Shown piece by piece: positions 1 to 10,900 of a DNA stretch of 64,000 bases. The DNA comes from Bacteroidia bacterium (GTDB taxonomy: Bacteria; Bacteroidota; Bacteroidia; J057): assembly GCA_030430205.1 (NCBI GenBank), contig JAUIGE010000006.1, forward strand, positions 62,001-126,000, in the 5' to 3' direction. Every line of letters starts with the position of its first letter. Position 1 is the first letter of the stretch. Under the pieces are notes generated by a model. The model ran no database searches. It saw nothing but the letters and a program-made list of their open reading frames with translations, and was not told where the DNA came from. Both the position numbers and the translations under genes were made by a program.

Positions 1-366
1 TGAGTTACAAGAGGGTGAAGGATGAAGCTGGCCACTGAGACACCAGCGGTTTCTGGGAGAGTGAAAATAAGTTTCTGTTGGGCTTGTGCAGACCGGATGG
101 GCCGCGCTGTTCCTGGATTCCTGGGGCTTGCCCGAAGCCATGTGGATACGGCGCTTCTCCTCATTTTCCTTTACTTCAATAAGCCTTACTTCTAATCTGA
201 AGGCTTTATGTACAGTATGAAGTTGAGAAGTCGAGGGTGAAAAAGAGGAAGTCTGTACCTCAAAATGGAAAGCATCTTCCTGGCTTACATGGGCATCCAG
301 CCGGGTGCTTAGCCCCAGTAAAAGTATGCAACATGTTAACAGAAATTGTACTAACTTTTTTTCCAT
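1..366 (-). CDS. Secreted protein of unknown function, 5' part only
   Basis: The minus-strand frame is open for 122 codons from an ATG at 366 to the left window edge, so only the N-terminal part is present. The first 25-30 residues form a clear signal peptide: Lys-Lys after the start, then a Leu/Cys/Ile-rich core, and a likely cut near Asp-Ala-His. The rest is hydrophilic and rich in Ser, His and Arg, and I recognise no family. A well-matched Bacteroidota promoter lies immediately upstream (374-405). It is divergent from the HTCS gene, so the two could share regulation. The signal peptide and promoter make it a likely real gene; the function is unknown. Confidence 0.6.
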   Translation of the reverse strand, partial: MEKKLVQFLLTCCILLLGLSTRLDAHVSQEDAFHFEVQTSSFSPSTSQLHTVHKAFRLEVRLIEVKENEEKRRIHMASGKPQESRNSAAHPVCTSPTETYFHSPRNRWCLSGQLHPSPSCNS

Positions 367-373
367 TTCGCGC

Positions 374-405
374 CAAATGTAGAAAAGGCAAACTGTATTG
401 ACAAA
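374..405 (-). promoter_or_regulatory. Bacteroidota-type promoter for the leftward gene, possibly leaderless
   Basis: On the minus strand there is TTTG (402-405), 20 bases, then TACATTTG (374-381), an exact match to the TAnnTTTG -7 element. The element ends 8 bases before the ATG at 366. Transcription would therefore begin at or within a base or two of the start codon, giving a leaderless or nearly leaderless mRNA. The spacing is the same as in the tsf promoter of this window. Confidence 0.6.
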
Positions 406-548
406 CTTTATTTTCAAATACAATTTGATTCGCGGGTAAACGAGAGAAGCTGGTATTTGGTTTATTCCCGGTCTTTTTTTGATAGAGGGCCTTCTATCTT
501 TTGGAAATATTTGAATTTGGGTTGATTGTTGTTGAAATTAGCTTCCTT

Positions 549-3500
549 ATGAATTGGGGGAAGTTATTCGTTTTAGGCTGCTTGCTCATAGTCTCACATC
601 TTTGCTGGGGGCAGGACTACCTGGCTACGGTCCGCCAATATGGCGTTGCAGATGGCCTGTCACACCGTGAAGTCTACGGCATTCATGAGGACCAGCGGGG
701 CTTCATCTGGTTTGGCACCAAATATGGCCTGAATCGCTTCGACGGCTATCAATTCAAATGGTATTCCCGCGAAAAAAACGGCCTTAGCTCCAATGTTATT
801 CATCACATCATGGAGGATGCCGCCCACCGCCTGTGGCTATTTGAAAGCGATAATTGGTATCACAAAACGCCCCATACCCAAATTTCCATCTTCGATGTCG
901 AGCAGGAAAAAGCCATTTCTCCAGCATCTATTCCCGGATTGGAAGACTTGTTGGAGGCCCGGACACTGACGGGTTACCTGGCTTCGCCCCAACACACCCT
1001 TTACTTTAGCAAAAACAGCCAGCTTATCCGGTACCGGCCCGAAGAGGGATTGAAAAGCTATGCTTTTTCAGAATGGGAAGACTTTCAGATAAAATATTAT
1101 ACCTCAGACGATCATATCTGGGGAATCCGTGACAAAAAAATCCTGCTTGAGCTGGATACTTTGGGAAATGTCATTTCTCAATTTACCCTAGAAAAGCTGG
1201 CCAGTGAGGATTTTCGAGTGAAAATATTGGGAAAAGACACGGAAGGGAAGCTTTCCTTCACCCTCTACCACAACAGAAATTTCAAGGAAGGGAACAGCCG
1301 GCATGAGGTTTATCAACTCGATAAAACGGGTACATTTACCCTCCTCAATGAGCAGTTAGCCCAGGAACATAGGTTCCCTACAGATTGGGGAAGTGAATAT
1401 TTTTACCAGGCCCAACGAGATCTGTATTGGTACAAAGTGCTGCCGAAATTTTTTGTTTTTCAGAAAAAGGGGGGAATGATTTATGATTTCACGCATTCCT
1501 ATCCCGAGCTGGCCAATTCGCAGATTCACGAGATTTACTTTGACAATTCAGATAGAATCTGGTTGAGCAATACGCAAGGTCTTTTTCAAATCGACTTTAA
1601 CAGGAATCCCTTTCAACGCATCCTTTTTCAGGATCCATTGACCCAAAAGGCAGATAAAGTCAGTTGTCGTGCTTTATGGGTAGATGGGAAAAAACTGCAT
1701 ATAAACAGCTATCAAGGAGTTTTTATCCATGATCTTGATCACCAGACCACTTCCAAAAGGCCTTATCAGGACGATATAAACATCGGTGAGCCTGACCTTA
1801 TTTTCTATGATCCTTTGGCGATTTTCAAGGACAGCAAAGGTAACTTTTGGTATGGAGAAGAAAGGCTTATCAAAATAGATACAGCAGCTAACATCCAGGT
1901 GTACAGAACCATCGGAGATCACAATCCTGAGATTTGGAGTATATGGGAAGGGCCCACAGGGCGCATCTGGTTGGGAACCAACTCAGGCTTGATGTATTTT
2001 GATCCCACAGGATCATCTTCGGCTATCCAAAGCTTTCAACAGAAATTGGCGGGGCACAGAATATGGGCTTTTGTGGATGCCCCCACAGGGGACAGCTGTT
2101 ATTTGGCGACCTCAACAGGTCTCTATCTATTCGAGCCTCAGGCTAAGACTTTGAAGGCCTTATCTTTGCCTACTGACAAGATGAAGCTGCTCAGGACGGA
2201 CATCCGCCATCTTCACATTGACAGGGAAGAGGGGCTCTGGCTGGCCAGTTATGGGAGCGGTTTGATTCATTGGAACCGCAAGACAGACAGCCTCCGCCAA
2301 TATACCCTCGCTGATGGCCTGGCCAATAACAACCTCTACGCGGTCTATGAGGACCAGGCAGACAATCTCTGGCTTAGCAGTGATTATGGAATCATCATGT
2401 TTAACAAAAATACCCGGAGATCTAAAGGGTTTTTATTGAATAATGGGATCACCGACATAGAGTTTAACAGCATTTCACATTTCCAGGCGGAAGATGGGCA
2501 GTTATTTTTTGGGGGCTTGAATGGCGTTACGGCCTTTTATCCTTCTCTTTTACCCAATACCCAGCTGAGAAATCCGCCCAAATTGCAGATTTCAGCTTTT
2601 AAAAAATATGATAGCAGGGCCGATAGCGTACTTAATTTCACCCGTTCGATCACTCAAAACCCCAAAATCGTTTTAGCTCCGGGGGAGCGTTTTTTTGAAA
2701 TAGATTTTGCCCTGCTCTCCTTTGAAGAACCTCATTTGATTCGATATAATTATCTGATTGAAGGATTGGATAAAACATGGCGCCAGATCAGCACAAGAAG
2801 CCTGCAAATCAGTGGATTGCCTTATGGCAGCTTCACCTTGCGGGTAAAAGGCCAACTGGCCAATGGCCAGTTTTCTCCTTATGAATTGGCCATCCCGATA
2901 GAGGTTCTAAGGCCATTTTATGCGCAGTGGTGGTTTATTCTCATCAGCCTTGTGCTGCTGGCAGGACTTGTTTTTAGCTGGTATAAGGCCCGTACGACCA
3001 ATTTGGTCAAACGCAAAAACCGCCTGGAGAAACAAGTCAAACAAAGGACTTTGCAGATTCAGGAAGCCCAAAAGTTGCAGGAAGCTCAAAATAAACAGCT
3101 GGCCAAACAGGCGGAAGAACTCAAAGAGCTGGATAGCCTCAAATCCCGGTTTTTTGCCAATGTATCGCATGAACTCAGAACTCCCTTGAGTCTTATGCTG
3201 GGGCCGATCAATACGGCGCTTAAAAACCCGCAGATCACAAATAAAAATTTTACCCTGCTTTCCCTTGCCAAAAACAACGGTCAAAAGCTGCTTCAGATGG
3301 TCAATGAAATCCTGGATCTGACCAAATTTGAAAAGGATAAACTGACCCTTCAAAATGCCCCTACCCTATTTTACCAACTGGTAAAACAAATCCTGGCCAA
3401 TTTTGAGTATGAAGCCCAGCAAAAAAATATTCAATTTTTGTTTACCTATGAATTGTCACACCATGCGCAAGTGATGGTGGATTCGAAAAAATTTGAAGTG

Positions 3501-4697
3501 ATCTTGCGAAATTTACTTTCCAATGCCTTTAAATTTACGCCTCAAAACGGCAAGGTTGCGGTTCAGGTCAGTTCCGGGAAAAATGGAATTCTTGTCCAGG
3601 TGGAAGATACCGGAAGAGGCATACATGCGGAAGACCTGGAACATATTTTTGATCGGTTTTTCCAATCCAAACGCCCGGATGGCCCTACAGAAGGAGGCAC
3701 AGGCATAGGTTTATCTTTATGCAAAGCCTATGCGGAATTGATGGGGGGAGAGTTATGGGTGAGCAGCGAATGGGGCAAAGGAAGCGTTTTCCAGTTCCAA
3801 TTTCCAGGTACAGAAGTCATTGTAAGCATGGCAGCTGCACCTCCAAAACAAGATATTTCGGTTTTGCCTTTATCCTCCTTTACCGATCAGGATGATCCTT
3901 TACATTTGAATGAAGAGGAAGGTGACAAAGCTCATCTGCTGGTGGTGGAAGACAATCGGGATGTACAAACCTATCTCAAAACCCTATTGGATGGGCATTG
4001 GAGACTTAGTATGGCAGAAAATGGCCAGGCAGCTATGGATATTCTTGATTCCTTACCCCAAGGCCAACAAATAGATTTGATCATTTCGGATCTCATGATG
4101 CCGATCATGGATGGCTTTCAATTGGTGGAGACCATCCGTAACCATCCGGATTATTTGCATATTCCCCTGATCATGCTCACCGCCCGAGCAGATCAGCAGT
4201 CCAAATTAAAAGCCCTTCGCATAGGCGTAGATGATTTTTTGGCGAAGCCATTTGATGAAGAAGAACTCCTGGCCCGGATTGAGCATTTGTTGGCTTTCGC
4301 TGCCAAGCGAAATGAGATTCACGAAGAAGAATCCTCCACCGAAAGCGAGGACACTTCCGATTCAAAACTTTCACAGGCAGACCTGGCATGGCTGGCAGAG
4401 ATGGAACAACTCGTGCGAACGCATTTAGATAGTTTTGAACTCAACGCACAATCTCTCGCCGACAAGCTCTCCATAAGCAGGGTGCAACTCTATCGCAAGC
4501 TCAAAAAGTGTACAGGTCTCAGCCCTAGCGAGTACCTGCAGGAGGTGCGGTATCGCACCGCACGCGAACTCATGGAAACCCAACAAGTTGATTCTGTCAA
4601 AGCAGCAGCCTACCAGGTAGGCATCCGACACCTCGGAAAATTTGCGGGCGAATTCAAAAAACGATTCGGAAAATCCCCCTCTCAGTTTCTGTTTTAA
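549..4697 (+). CDS. Hybrid two-component system protein (HTCS): sensor kinase, receiver and AraC-type regulator in one chain
   Basis: A one-protein signalling system in the inner membrane. In order: signal peptide (residues 1-21, ending CWGQ), about 700 residues of Reg_prop beta-propeller repeats (motifs such as GLSHREVYGI, WFGTKYGLNRFDG and IWLGTNSGLMYFD), a Y_Y_Y domain, one membrane segment, a coiled coil, HisKA with FFANVSHELRTP (His at about 874), HATPase_c with NLLSNAFKF and GTGIGLSL, a receiver with SDLMMPIMDG (Asp at about 1181), and a C-terminal AraC-type HTH. An earlier TTG at 501 is in frame, but ATG 549 gives a proper signal peptide. In Bacteroides such proteins sense periplasmic ligands, often glycans, and activate nearby genes. 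The next gene is giant protein 1, with a repeat array between them that the HTH could bind. The ligand is unknown. Confidence 0.93.
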   Translation: MNWGKLFVLGCLLIVSHLCWGQDYLATVRQYGVADGLSHREVYGIHEDQRGFIWFGTKYGLNRFDGYQFKWYSREKNGLSSNVIHHIMEDAAHRLWLFESDNWYHKTPHTQISIFDVEQEKAISPASIPGLEDLLEARTLTGYLASPQHTLYFSKNSQLIRYRPEEGLKSYAFSEWEDFQIKYYTSDDHIWGIRDKKILLELDTLGNVISQFTLEKLASEDFRVKILGKDTEGKLSFTLYHNRNFKEGNSRHEVYQLDKTGTFTLLNEQLAQEHRFPTDWGSEYFYQAQRDLYWYKVLPKFFVFQKKGGMIYDFTHSYPELANSQIHEIYFDNSDRIWLSNTQGLFQIDFNRNPFQRILFQDPLTQKADKVSCRALWVDGKKLHINSYQGVFIHDLDHQTTSKRPYQDDINIGEPDLIFYDPLAIFKDSKGNFWYGEERLIKIDTAANIQVYRTIGDHNPEIWSIWEGPTGRIWLGTNSGLMYFDPTGSSSAIQSFQQKLAGHRIWAFVDAPTGDSCYLATSTGLYLFEPQAKTLKALSLPTDKMKLLRTDIRHLHIDREEGLWLASYGSGLIHWNRKTDSLRQYTLADGLANNNLYAVYEDQADNLWLSSDYGIIMFNKNTRRSKGFLLNNGITDIEFNSISHFQAEDGQLFFGGLNGVTAFYPSLLPNTQLRNPPKLQISAFKKYDSRADSVLNFTRSITQNPKIVLAPGERFFEIDFALLSFEEPHLIRYNYLIEGLDKTWRQISTRSLQISGLPYGSFTLRVKGQLANGQFSPYELAIPIEVLRPFYAQWWFILISLVLLAGLVFSWYKARTTNLVKRKNRLEKQVKQRTLQIQEAQKLQEAQNKQLAKQAEELKELDSLKSRFFANVSHELRTPLSLMLGPINTALKNPQITNKNFTLLSLAKNNGQKLLQMVNEILDLTKFEKDKLTLQNAPTLFYQLVKQILANFEYEAQQKNIQFLFTYELSHHAQVMVDSKKFEVILRNLLSNAFKFTPQNGKVAVQVSSGKNGILVQVEDTGRGIHAEDLEHIFDRFFQSKRPDGPTEGGTGIGLSLCKAYAELMGGELWVSSEWGKGSVFQFQFPGTEVIVSMAAAPPKQDISVLPLSSFTDQDDPLHLNEEEGDKAHLLVVEDNRDVQTYLKTLLDGHWRLSMAENGQAAMDILDSLPQGQQIDLIISDLMMPIMDGFQLVETIRNHPDYLHIPLIMLTARADQQSKLKALRIGVDDFLAKPFDEEELLARIEHLLAFAAKRNEIHEEESSTESEDTSDSKLSQADLAWLAEMEQLVRTHLDSFELNAQSLADKLSISRVQLYRKLKKCTGLSPSEYLQEVRYRTARELMETQQVDSVKAAAYQVGIRHLGKFAGEFKKRFGKSPSQFLF

Positions 4698-4704
4698 ACA
4701 ACAT

Positions 4705-4782
4705 GTAACATTTGAGATAGCCTTTGTAACCAAAGGGATAGTGATGTAACGATCCGGATACAGTTGGTAACGCATGCGATAT
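4705..4782 (+). promoter_or_regulatory. Four phased direct repeats GTAAC-N6-GATA, candidate activator-binding array
   Basis: GTAAC occurs at 4705, 4726, 4746 and 4767, at intervals of 21, 20 and 21 bases. Each copy is followed after exactly six bases by GATA (4716, 4737, 4757 and 4778). Two conserved boxes one helical turn apart, repeated every two turns, is the pattern expected for AraC-family proteins, whose two HTH motifs contact successive major grooves. The array begins 7 bases after the HTCS stop codon and ends 12 bases before a TAnnTTTG element, so the last copy occupies the -33 position. Binding by the HTCS is an inference. Confidence 0.7.
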
Positions 4783-4793
4783 CCCCTTCCCCC

Positions 4794-4801
4794 TAGCTTT
4801 G
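4794..4801 (+). promoter_or_regulatory. -7 element of the giant protein 1 promoter, lacking a -33 element
   Basis: TAGCTTTG matches TAnnTTTG exactly. No TTTG or TTG stands about 20 bases upstream, where the fourth GTAAC-N6-GATA repeat lies instead. That is the layout of an activator-dependent promoter. Transcription would start near 4808, leaving a leader of about 140 bases before ATG 4951. Confidence 0.55.
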
Positions 4802-4950
4802 AATCATAGACTTCAGCACGAATTATTTCAACCACCATTCCTCATCTCAACTATGCAGTTGTAGGGCTTTACATCTTGTTTTATTCCGTTCAGCACGCCT
4901 TTGTTGTCCTTTTTTTTTGCTTAACACATTCCTCACAAATTGTAATATTT

Positions 4951-7900
4951 ATGAACAAGCATTTACAAAAACATCTCACAATTAGGATAAGTTCCTGGCT
5001 GGCCTTTAAAGGCCAGCGGATCTTTTCCCTTGCTCTTTTAATTTTGATCAGTACCGCTTTTGCCTGGGGGCAATCTCCAATCAGGACGCCTCTCGATGGA
5101 GATAATGATAAAGCAATCAAATCCGATGCCTCCTATTTTGATAGTTATGTAAGTGACTGGTATGTCCATTTTTACTGGGAATTTGATGATCCCTCAGGAG
5201 AGAGCGATTTTGAAAGGTGGGAATATGCCGATGGCGCCCGGGATGGCTCAGCCATCTACCTTGTGGATGTCAACGGTTCCTATGTGGGTAACAACAAGGT
5301 AAGTACCTTGGCGAGATGGCCTCTCGGTCCAAATCAGAATTTCACCTTAGATAAAATGCGGGGAGCCCTCGACAATCAAACAGATGCTCATTTCGGAAAT
5401 AATAAAGATTATTATCTGCTGACCCTTCCTCCCAAACCCCCCACGAACCTTCAGGTCAAAACGACAGGTTTTGCGAGCATCACCATCGAATGGGATAAAA
5501 ATACAGATATCCCAGATCAGCATGTCGAATATGAGGTGTTGCTCAATGGCGTCGCGGTAGCCCCAAAGTTGCCTGCCTCAGCACGGGAGCATACATTTAC
5601 GGGTCTGGCTTCGGCGACGTTATACACCCTGGGTATTCGCACCACTTCCAAGGCAGGGGCTATTACCTATGATGGGTATACAATTAATTTTCAGGCTGCT
5701 AGTGGGAATACGGTCAATGTAGGTGCCACCACCCAACAATTGGCGATGAATGTCTCCAAGGGAACATTCCCTGACAAAGTGCGCCTGGAGTGGCCTTCCA
5801 TCGCAGGTAGCGATGCGGTCAATTTGCGCGTTGAGCGCAAGCCAAAGCATATTGTTGCAGCTTCCGCTTTTGCGGAGCAAACTATCCTGAGCAACCAGGC
5901 TACCGCCTGGAATGATACCGACGCGATTCCAGGATTGGAATATGATTATAGGGTCTCCGCTTTGAATGCAAGCGGAACCACTGTCTCAAGTGTTATTGGT
6001 CAAGGCTACATGAAACCCAATGGTATCCTGAAAGGAACGATTCGCTCCAAAGCAGGCACAGGAGTAGCAGGCGTCAGGGTCTGTGTCGTTCCAAAAGATC
6101 CCATCAATCCGGGTTCCCCCGTTCCTGTTCCCAACGGCGGATACTGCGCCACGACTCAGGCTGGAGGGGATTATGAGATTAGAAATATCTACTATTATGA
6201 TAGCGCGACGTTCATCGTGCAACCCACCTACCTGAATCATACTTTTGATCCGGTGAGTAAAAAAGTAATCCTGGATATCAATGCCAAAAGGCAGACTGGG
6301 ATAGACTTTTTGGATGAGTCAGCTATCACTGTAGGAGGTCAGGTCAAGTTCCCGCCTGCCAGCCAGTATTTTAATGGTAGCGCTTCCAAAATATGGGGGA
6401 TGGCAGGCGTCAATATTTTGATCGATGGGCTAGACCAGGGCGTAGTTACCGATGCAGAAGGCAAATGGTCTTATGCCCTAACCGACCCGGCCACTGTCAC
6501 AATTGAACCCCAGCATCCTTCGCATACTTTTTTGCCGGCAAGCAGAACCGAAATGATTGGCTCAACTGATAAGCTGGATGTTGACTTCGTAGATCAGACG
6601 GTAGACGACCTTCATGTCAATGTACTGGATGCTTGTGGGGATTCCCTCGCCTTGGCTGGTCAAGTTATTTCATTTATTCTGGAAGCGAAATTAGGCGCTG
6701 ACTACTATCATGCAAGCATCCCTACACAGCTGGATGGCACAGCCCGGCTGACCTTGCCTGCCACCAATTACAAATTGAGCATTGATCCTACCTCTCAGCC
6801 CAAATTCAACAACCTCAAGTACCCTACCGCTTTTGCTCAGCTCGATACCATCGACCTTATCGTCAATATGGCAGTACGCGATACCCTCACCACCACAACC
6901 ACAACCCGGAGAATCGTTAAAATCACACCCGAAAGGACGGTGGTGATCAATGGCCTGACTGTGACCCTACCCAAGGATACTACCTGGGCTACGGAGAAAA
7001 AGGTCGAAAAAATCGCTATCCAGCCCCTGGCTGATTTTACCTATTTTGGTCCCCTCGAATTTGAACTGGACTGGCAAAAAGCAGGTGCGGAGGTATTCAC
7101 GTGCAATTACACCCCTAACATCCCTGAAGTAATCGTACTGCAAGACGGCGGACGTTATGGGCTTAAGCTGCGGGTCATTGAGAAGGCTTCAGGTTGTCCG
7201 GTGGAAAGAGGAACAGTACAGGTATATGATGAGTTGGGGGATATCAAAAAGCCAATTACCCAGCAGGTGAAAAACGGAGAAGTACTCTATGTACTAAAAG
7301 CAGGCAAACCTAACCCCGCTATAGGCGGCGGTCATCCCAATATGAAATCCATCTACTTCTATGTAGAAGCGGGAGTGAGGCCTGCGGAAGGCATTGGGTA
7401 TTGGGCCCTGATAGAGGGCGCATTTGATGCGAGCCAGACATTTGTAAGCAGGAGTCCCGAGATTCCAGATTTGATTGTACATGACCCTCCGGGAGATGGG
7501 AGTTATGCCTGGGTGAGTGAAGGTTCAGAGATTTCCACTTTTACCCAGACAGAGTACGAAGAATCCAATTCCAATGGTGGCTATTCTGATGTTCTCCTGG
7601 GCGGAAAAGTTACGACGGAAATAGGCCTGGGATTCGCTCAGGAATTTGAAGTGGGGGCTGGAATTGAAGTAAAAACGGATTTGGAAGAAGGAAGAGAGGA
7701 ATTTAATTCTAAAGGAATAGTATCCACCTATACCTTTACCAATACATTCAGTACTTCTACTTTTCCCTTATTCACCGGTCACAATGGAGATGTATACATA
7801 GGGACATCTTTTAACCAGCATTTTGTAGATGCAGATGTGGTACTTTTTGATGAGATCAATTGTCAGACTATAGTTAAGCCAACGATCAGTATGGCGCCTG

Positions 7901-10900
7901 GAAAAGTCGCAACCACTTTCATTTATTCAGAAAAACACATCAAAGATGTCTTATTGATGCAATTAGGTTTCCTACAGGAAAACATAGAGAAGGAAGCTGA
8001 AAAACTTAAGGCTGAGGGAAAAAAGGCTGAAGCAGAAGTGAAATTCAAAGAGGCAGGAGATTTTAAAAATGACATCAAAACCTGGAATGAAATTTTGGAT
8101 TATAATGCCAAAAACAGAAATGAGGCAACCTTTATCGAAAATATCTCTTTCAGTGCCGGAGCGATCTTAGAAAGAACGGAAATCAATACCGATCAGGTTT
8201 CTGCCAGCTATGAGTACACTACTTTTTTGGACACAAGCACCTCTACAGGCGCCGTAATCGTGCAGGAAGGCGGCATTTGGAATGAAAACAGCGGTGGTAC
8301 AGCTGGCCATTTCCGAAGAACCAGCACAGAAATTGAGAGCAAGGATACAACCAAGAGTTTTGAAATTGGATTTGCGCTGGAAGATAATGAACCCGGAGAC
8401 TTTTTTAGCATTGATCTTAAAAAAGACAAAAAATACGGCACCTATGTATTTGATCTCAAAGGAGGCAATAGCGCATGTCCGACAGAACCGGGAACCAAAA
8501 ACAGAGATAAGGCAAAAATCGATATTGCCTCACCCTTTCAATCCAATGTCCCGGTAGGAGAAGAAGCGAAATTCACTGTTTCATTGACAAATTTGAGTCA
8601 AAGCAGGGAAAGTCGGGAGTATCACGTACGCGTCATTGGTGTCAGCAATCCTGACGGTCTTACCGTGTCGCTTGGCGGATGGCCAATCAATAACCAGCCT
8701 GCTTCTTTCTTCCTGGATTATGGGCAAACTTCTGAGATCACCATGAGCGTAGCACGTGGCCCCAATGCAGCCAACTATAAGGATGTGCAACTCATCATGT
8801 ATCCGCCTTGTGAGTATGAGTTATGGCAGGATGGCGGCTCCATTCCTAGTTCCGATACCGCTTCCTTCCAGCTCACATTTCAGACAGAGTGTACCTTCGC
8901 CAACATCACCCAACCCGCTGATGGCTGGTTGATCAATGGAAATAGTAGTCCCAATCTACTGCTAGGCCTTTCAGGTTACGATATCAGAAATCCCTATATG
9001 GAAAAGGTAGTGATTGAATTTAAACCCGATGGTCAGGGATGGCAATTTGGAACTGAGATTTATAGGTCAAAAACCGGCAACGCCAGCCAGGACAGCATTT
9101 GGGATACGGAGGCATTTCTAAACTGGAACCTGAGCAATTTGGCTGATGGAAGCTATCAGATCCGTGCCGTCACACACTGCAAAGGAGGGAGAGGCAAAAC
9201 CATTTCAGATGCCCAGCGCCTGCTGATAGACCGTGCTTCGGTAGAGCCTTTTGGAAGGCCTTCGCCTGCTGATGGTTTCCTCCGCTTTGGACAGGAGATC
9301 AGCATCACCTTTGATCAGGATATCAAGTGCAACTTTGCCCAATACGATCCTCAAGGCTCTCCTCAACCCAAAGTTGAGCTCAAAAACACCAAAACGGGTG
9401 CTTTGATCCCCATCAACAGGCAGTGTTCTGAAGGACAGGATAAGATTATCCTGGAACCCATTGAAGACATTTTCCAAAAACCAGAACTGGAAGGCGTCGT
9501 CCTGGAAGCCACAGTATTAGGCATCCAAAACCCAAGTGGAAATGTGCAGAAGTATCCGGCTATCTGGAAGTTTAAAGCAAATGTAAGCCCTGTATTTTGG
9601 GATCCGGATACCTTGAGGTTTTCTTTTGTGCAAGGGCACCCTAAACCTGTATCAGCCACGCTTAAAAACACTGCTGGCCTGACAAAATCCTTTAAGATCA
9701 CTCAGGTTCCCAACATTGTCACACCTGGCGTACTTTCAGGTTCGGTGCTCTCCAATGGTGAATATATCGTGGAATTTATGCCCAATCCAGCCTTGAAAGC
9801 AGGAACATATACAGAGTCTGTGACTGCAAGTATAGATGGTTTTGAGGAAAGATTGGTGATAGCTATCACCGTGGATGCTCATCAACCCAACTGGGTCGTC
9901 AGACCAGAGGATTTCGAATACAGCATGACCGTAGTCGCTGCGATGAGCCTGGATAACACCAACAATAATCTCTCAACAGATGAGCGGGATTTGGTAGCTG
10001 TGCTATACAATGGGGAGGTAAGAGGGCTTGCTAAATTGACCTATGTGCCAGAAGTCAATAAGCACCTCGCATTCATCAATGTGTACAGTAATATCCCCGC
10101 TAATGAGCAGATGGACTTCCTCCTGTGGCGTGCCTCCACGGGCGTGGAGCATATAGCTTTGGAGACTCTTTACTTCGGACAAAATATCATCAAAGGCACC
10201 CTGACAACTCCGGAAATTTTGCATCCCAATGGGGTTTTCCAGGTCATACCGCTCCAAAAAGGATGGAACTGGGTTTCTCTCAATGTGACCAATACGAATA
10301 ATACCGTTCACAACCTTTTGAAAAGCCTGTCCTCTCCCAAGGTAGGAAACGATGTGCTGGTAAAGCGAAAAGATGGCCAAACGGCGCTCTTTACGCAAAT
10401 AGCAACTCCGATTATCTATGCCAATCAGTGGAGTGGCCCTCTCCAGGAGCTGGACAACAAAAACGGATACATGATCCGCCTGTCCCATGCCCCTGACACC
10501 CTGCGCATACCCGGCCGACCCATCACGACTTTCCAGCCCATCGACCTCCTGAGCGGATGGAACTGGATCGGCTATCAGCCGCAGGAAGCCAAACCCATCA
10601 AGGAAGCCATGGCTTCTGTCAATATCCGCAACAAGGACCTGATGCGCAGCAGAGACGCCTTTTCGGAATATCGAAATGCAGACAAAAAATGGATTGGCCC
10701 CCTGCAATTTATGGAGCCGGGCCAAGGGTATAGGTTGTCGTTGAAAGTAGGCAAAACCTACAACGACTTGCTCTACAGCCGTCTGGGGCTGGATGACTTC
10801 AAAGTGGATCATACGAAGTATGAGAGTAATATGACGCTGATTGGGAGTGTGGGGGTAGGAGAGCCGAGAGGCGAGATCAGAGAGGAGAGACTGCTCGTAG

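Noticed and set aside
398-433. TTGACA followed by TACAAT upstream of the HTCS gene
   Set aside because: The spacer is only 15 bases and the form is that of other phyla; the Bacteroidota elements do not line up here. Too weak to list.
4720-4736. CCTTTG-TAAC-CAAAGG hairpin considered as the HTCS terminator
   Set aside because: It has no T-run and lies within the phased repeat array, which explains the sequence better.
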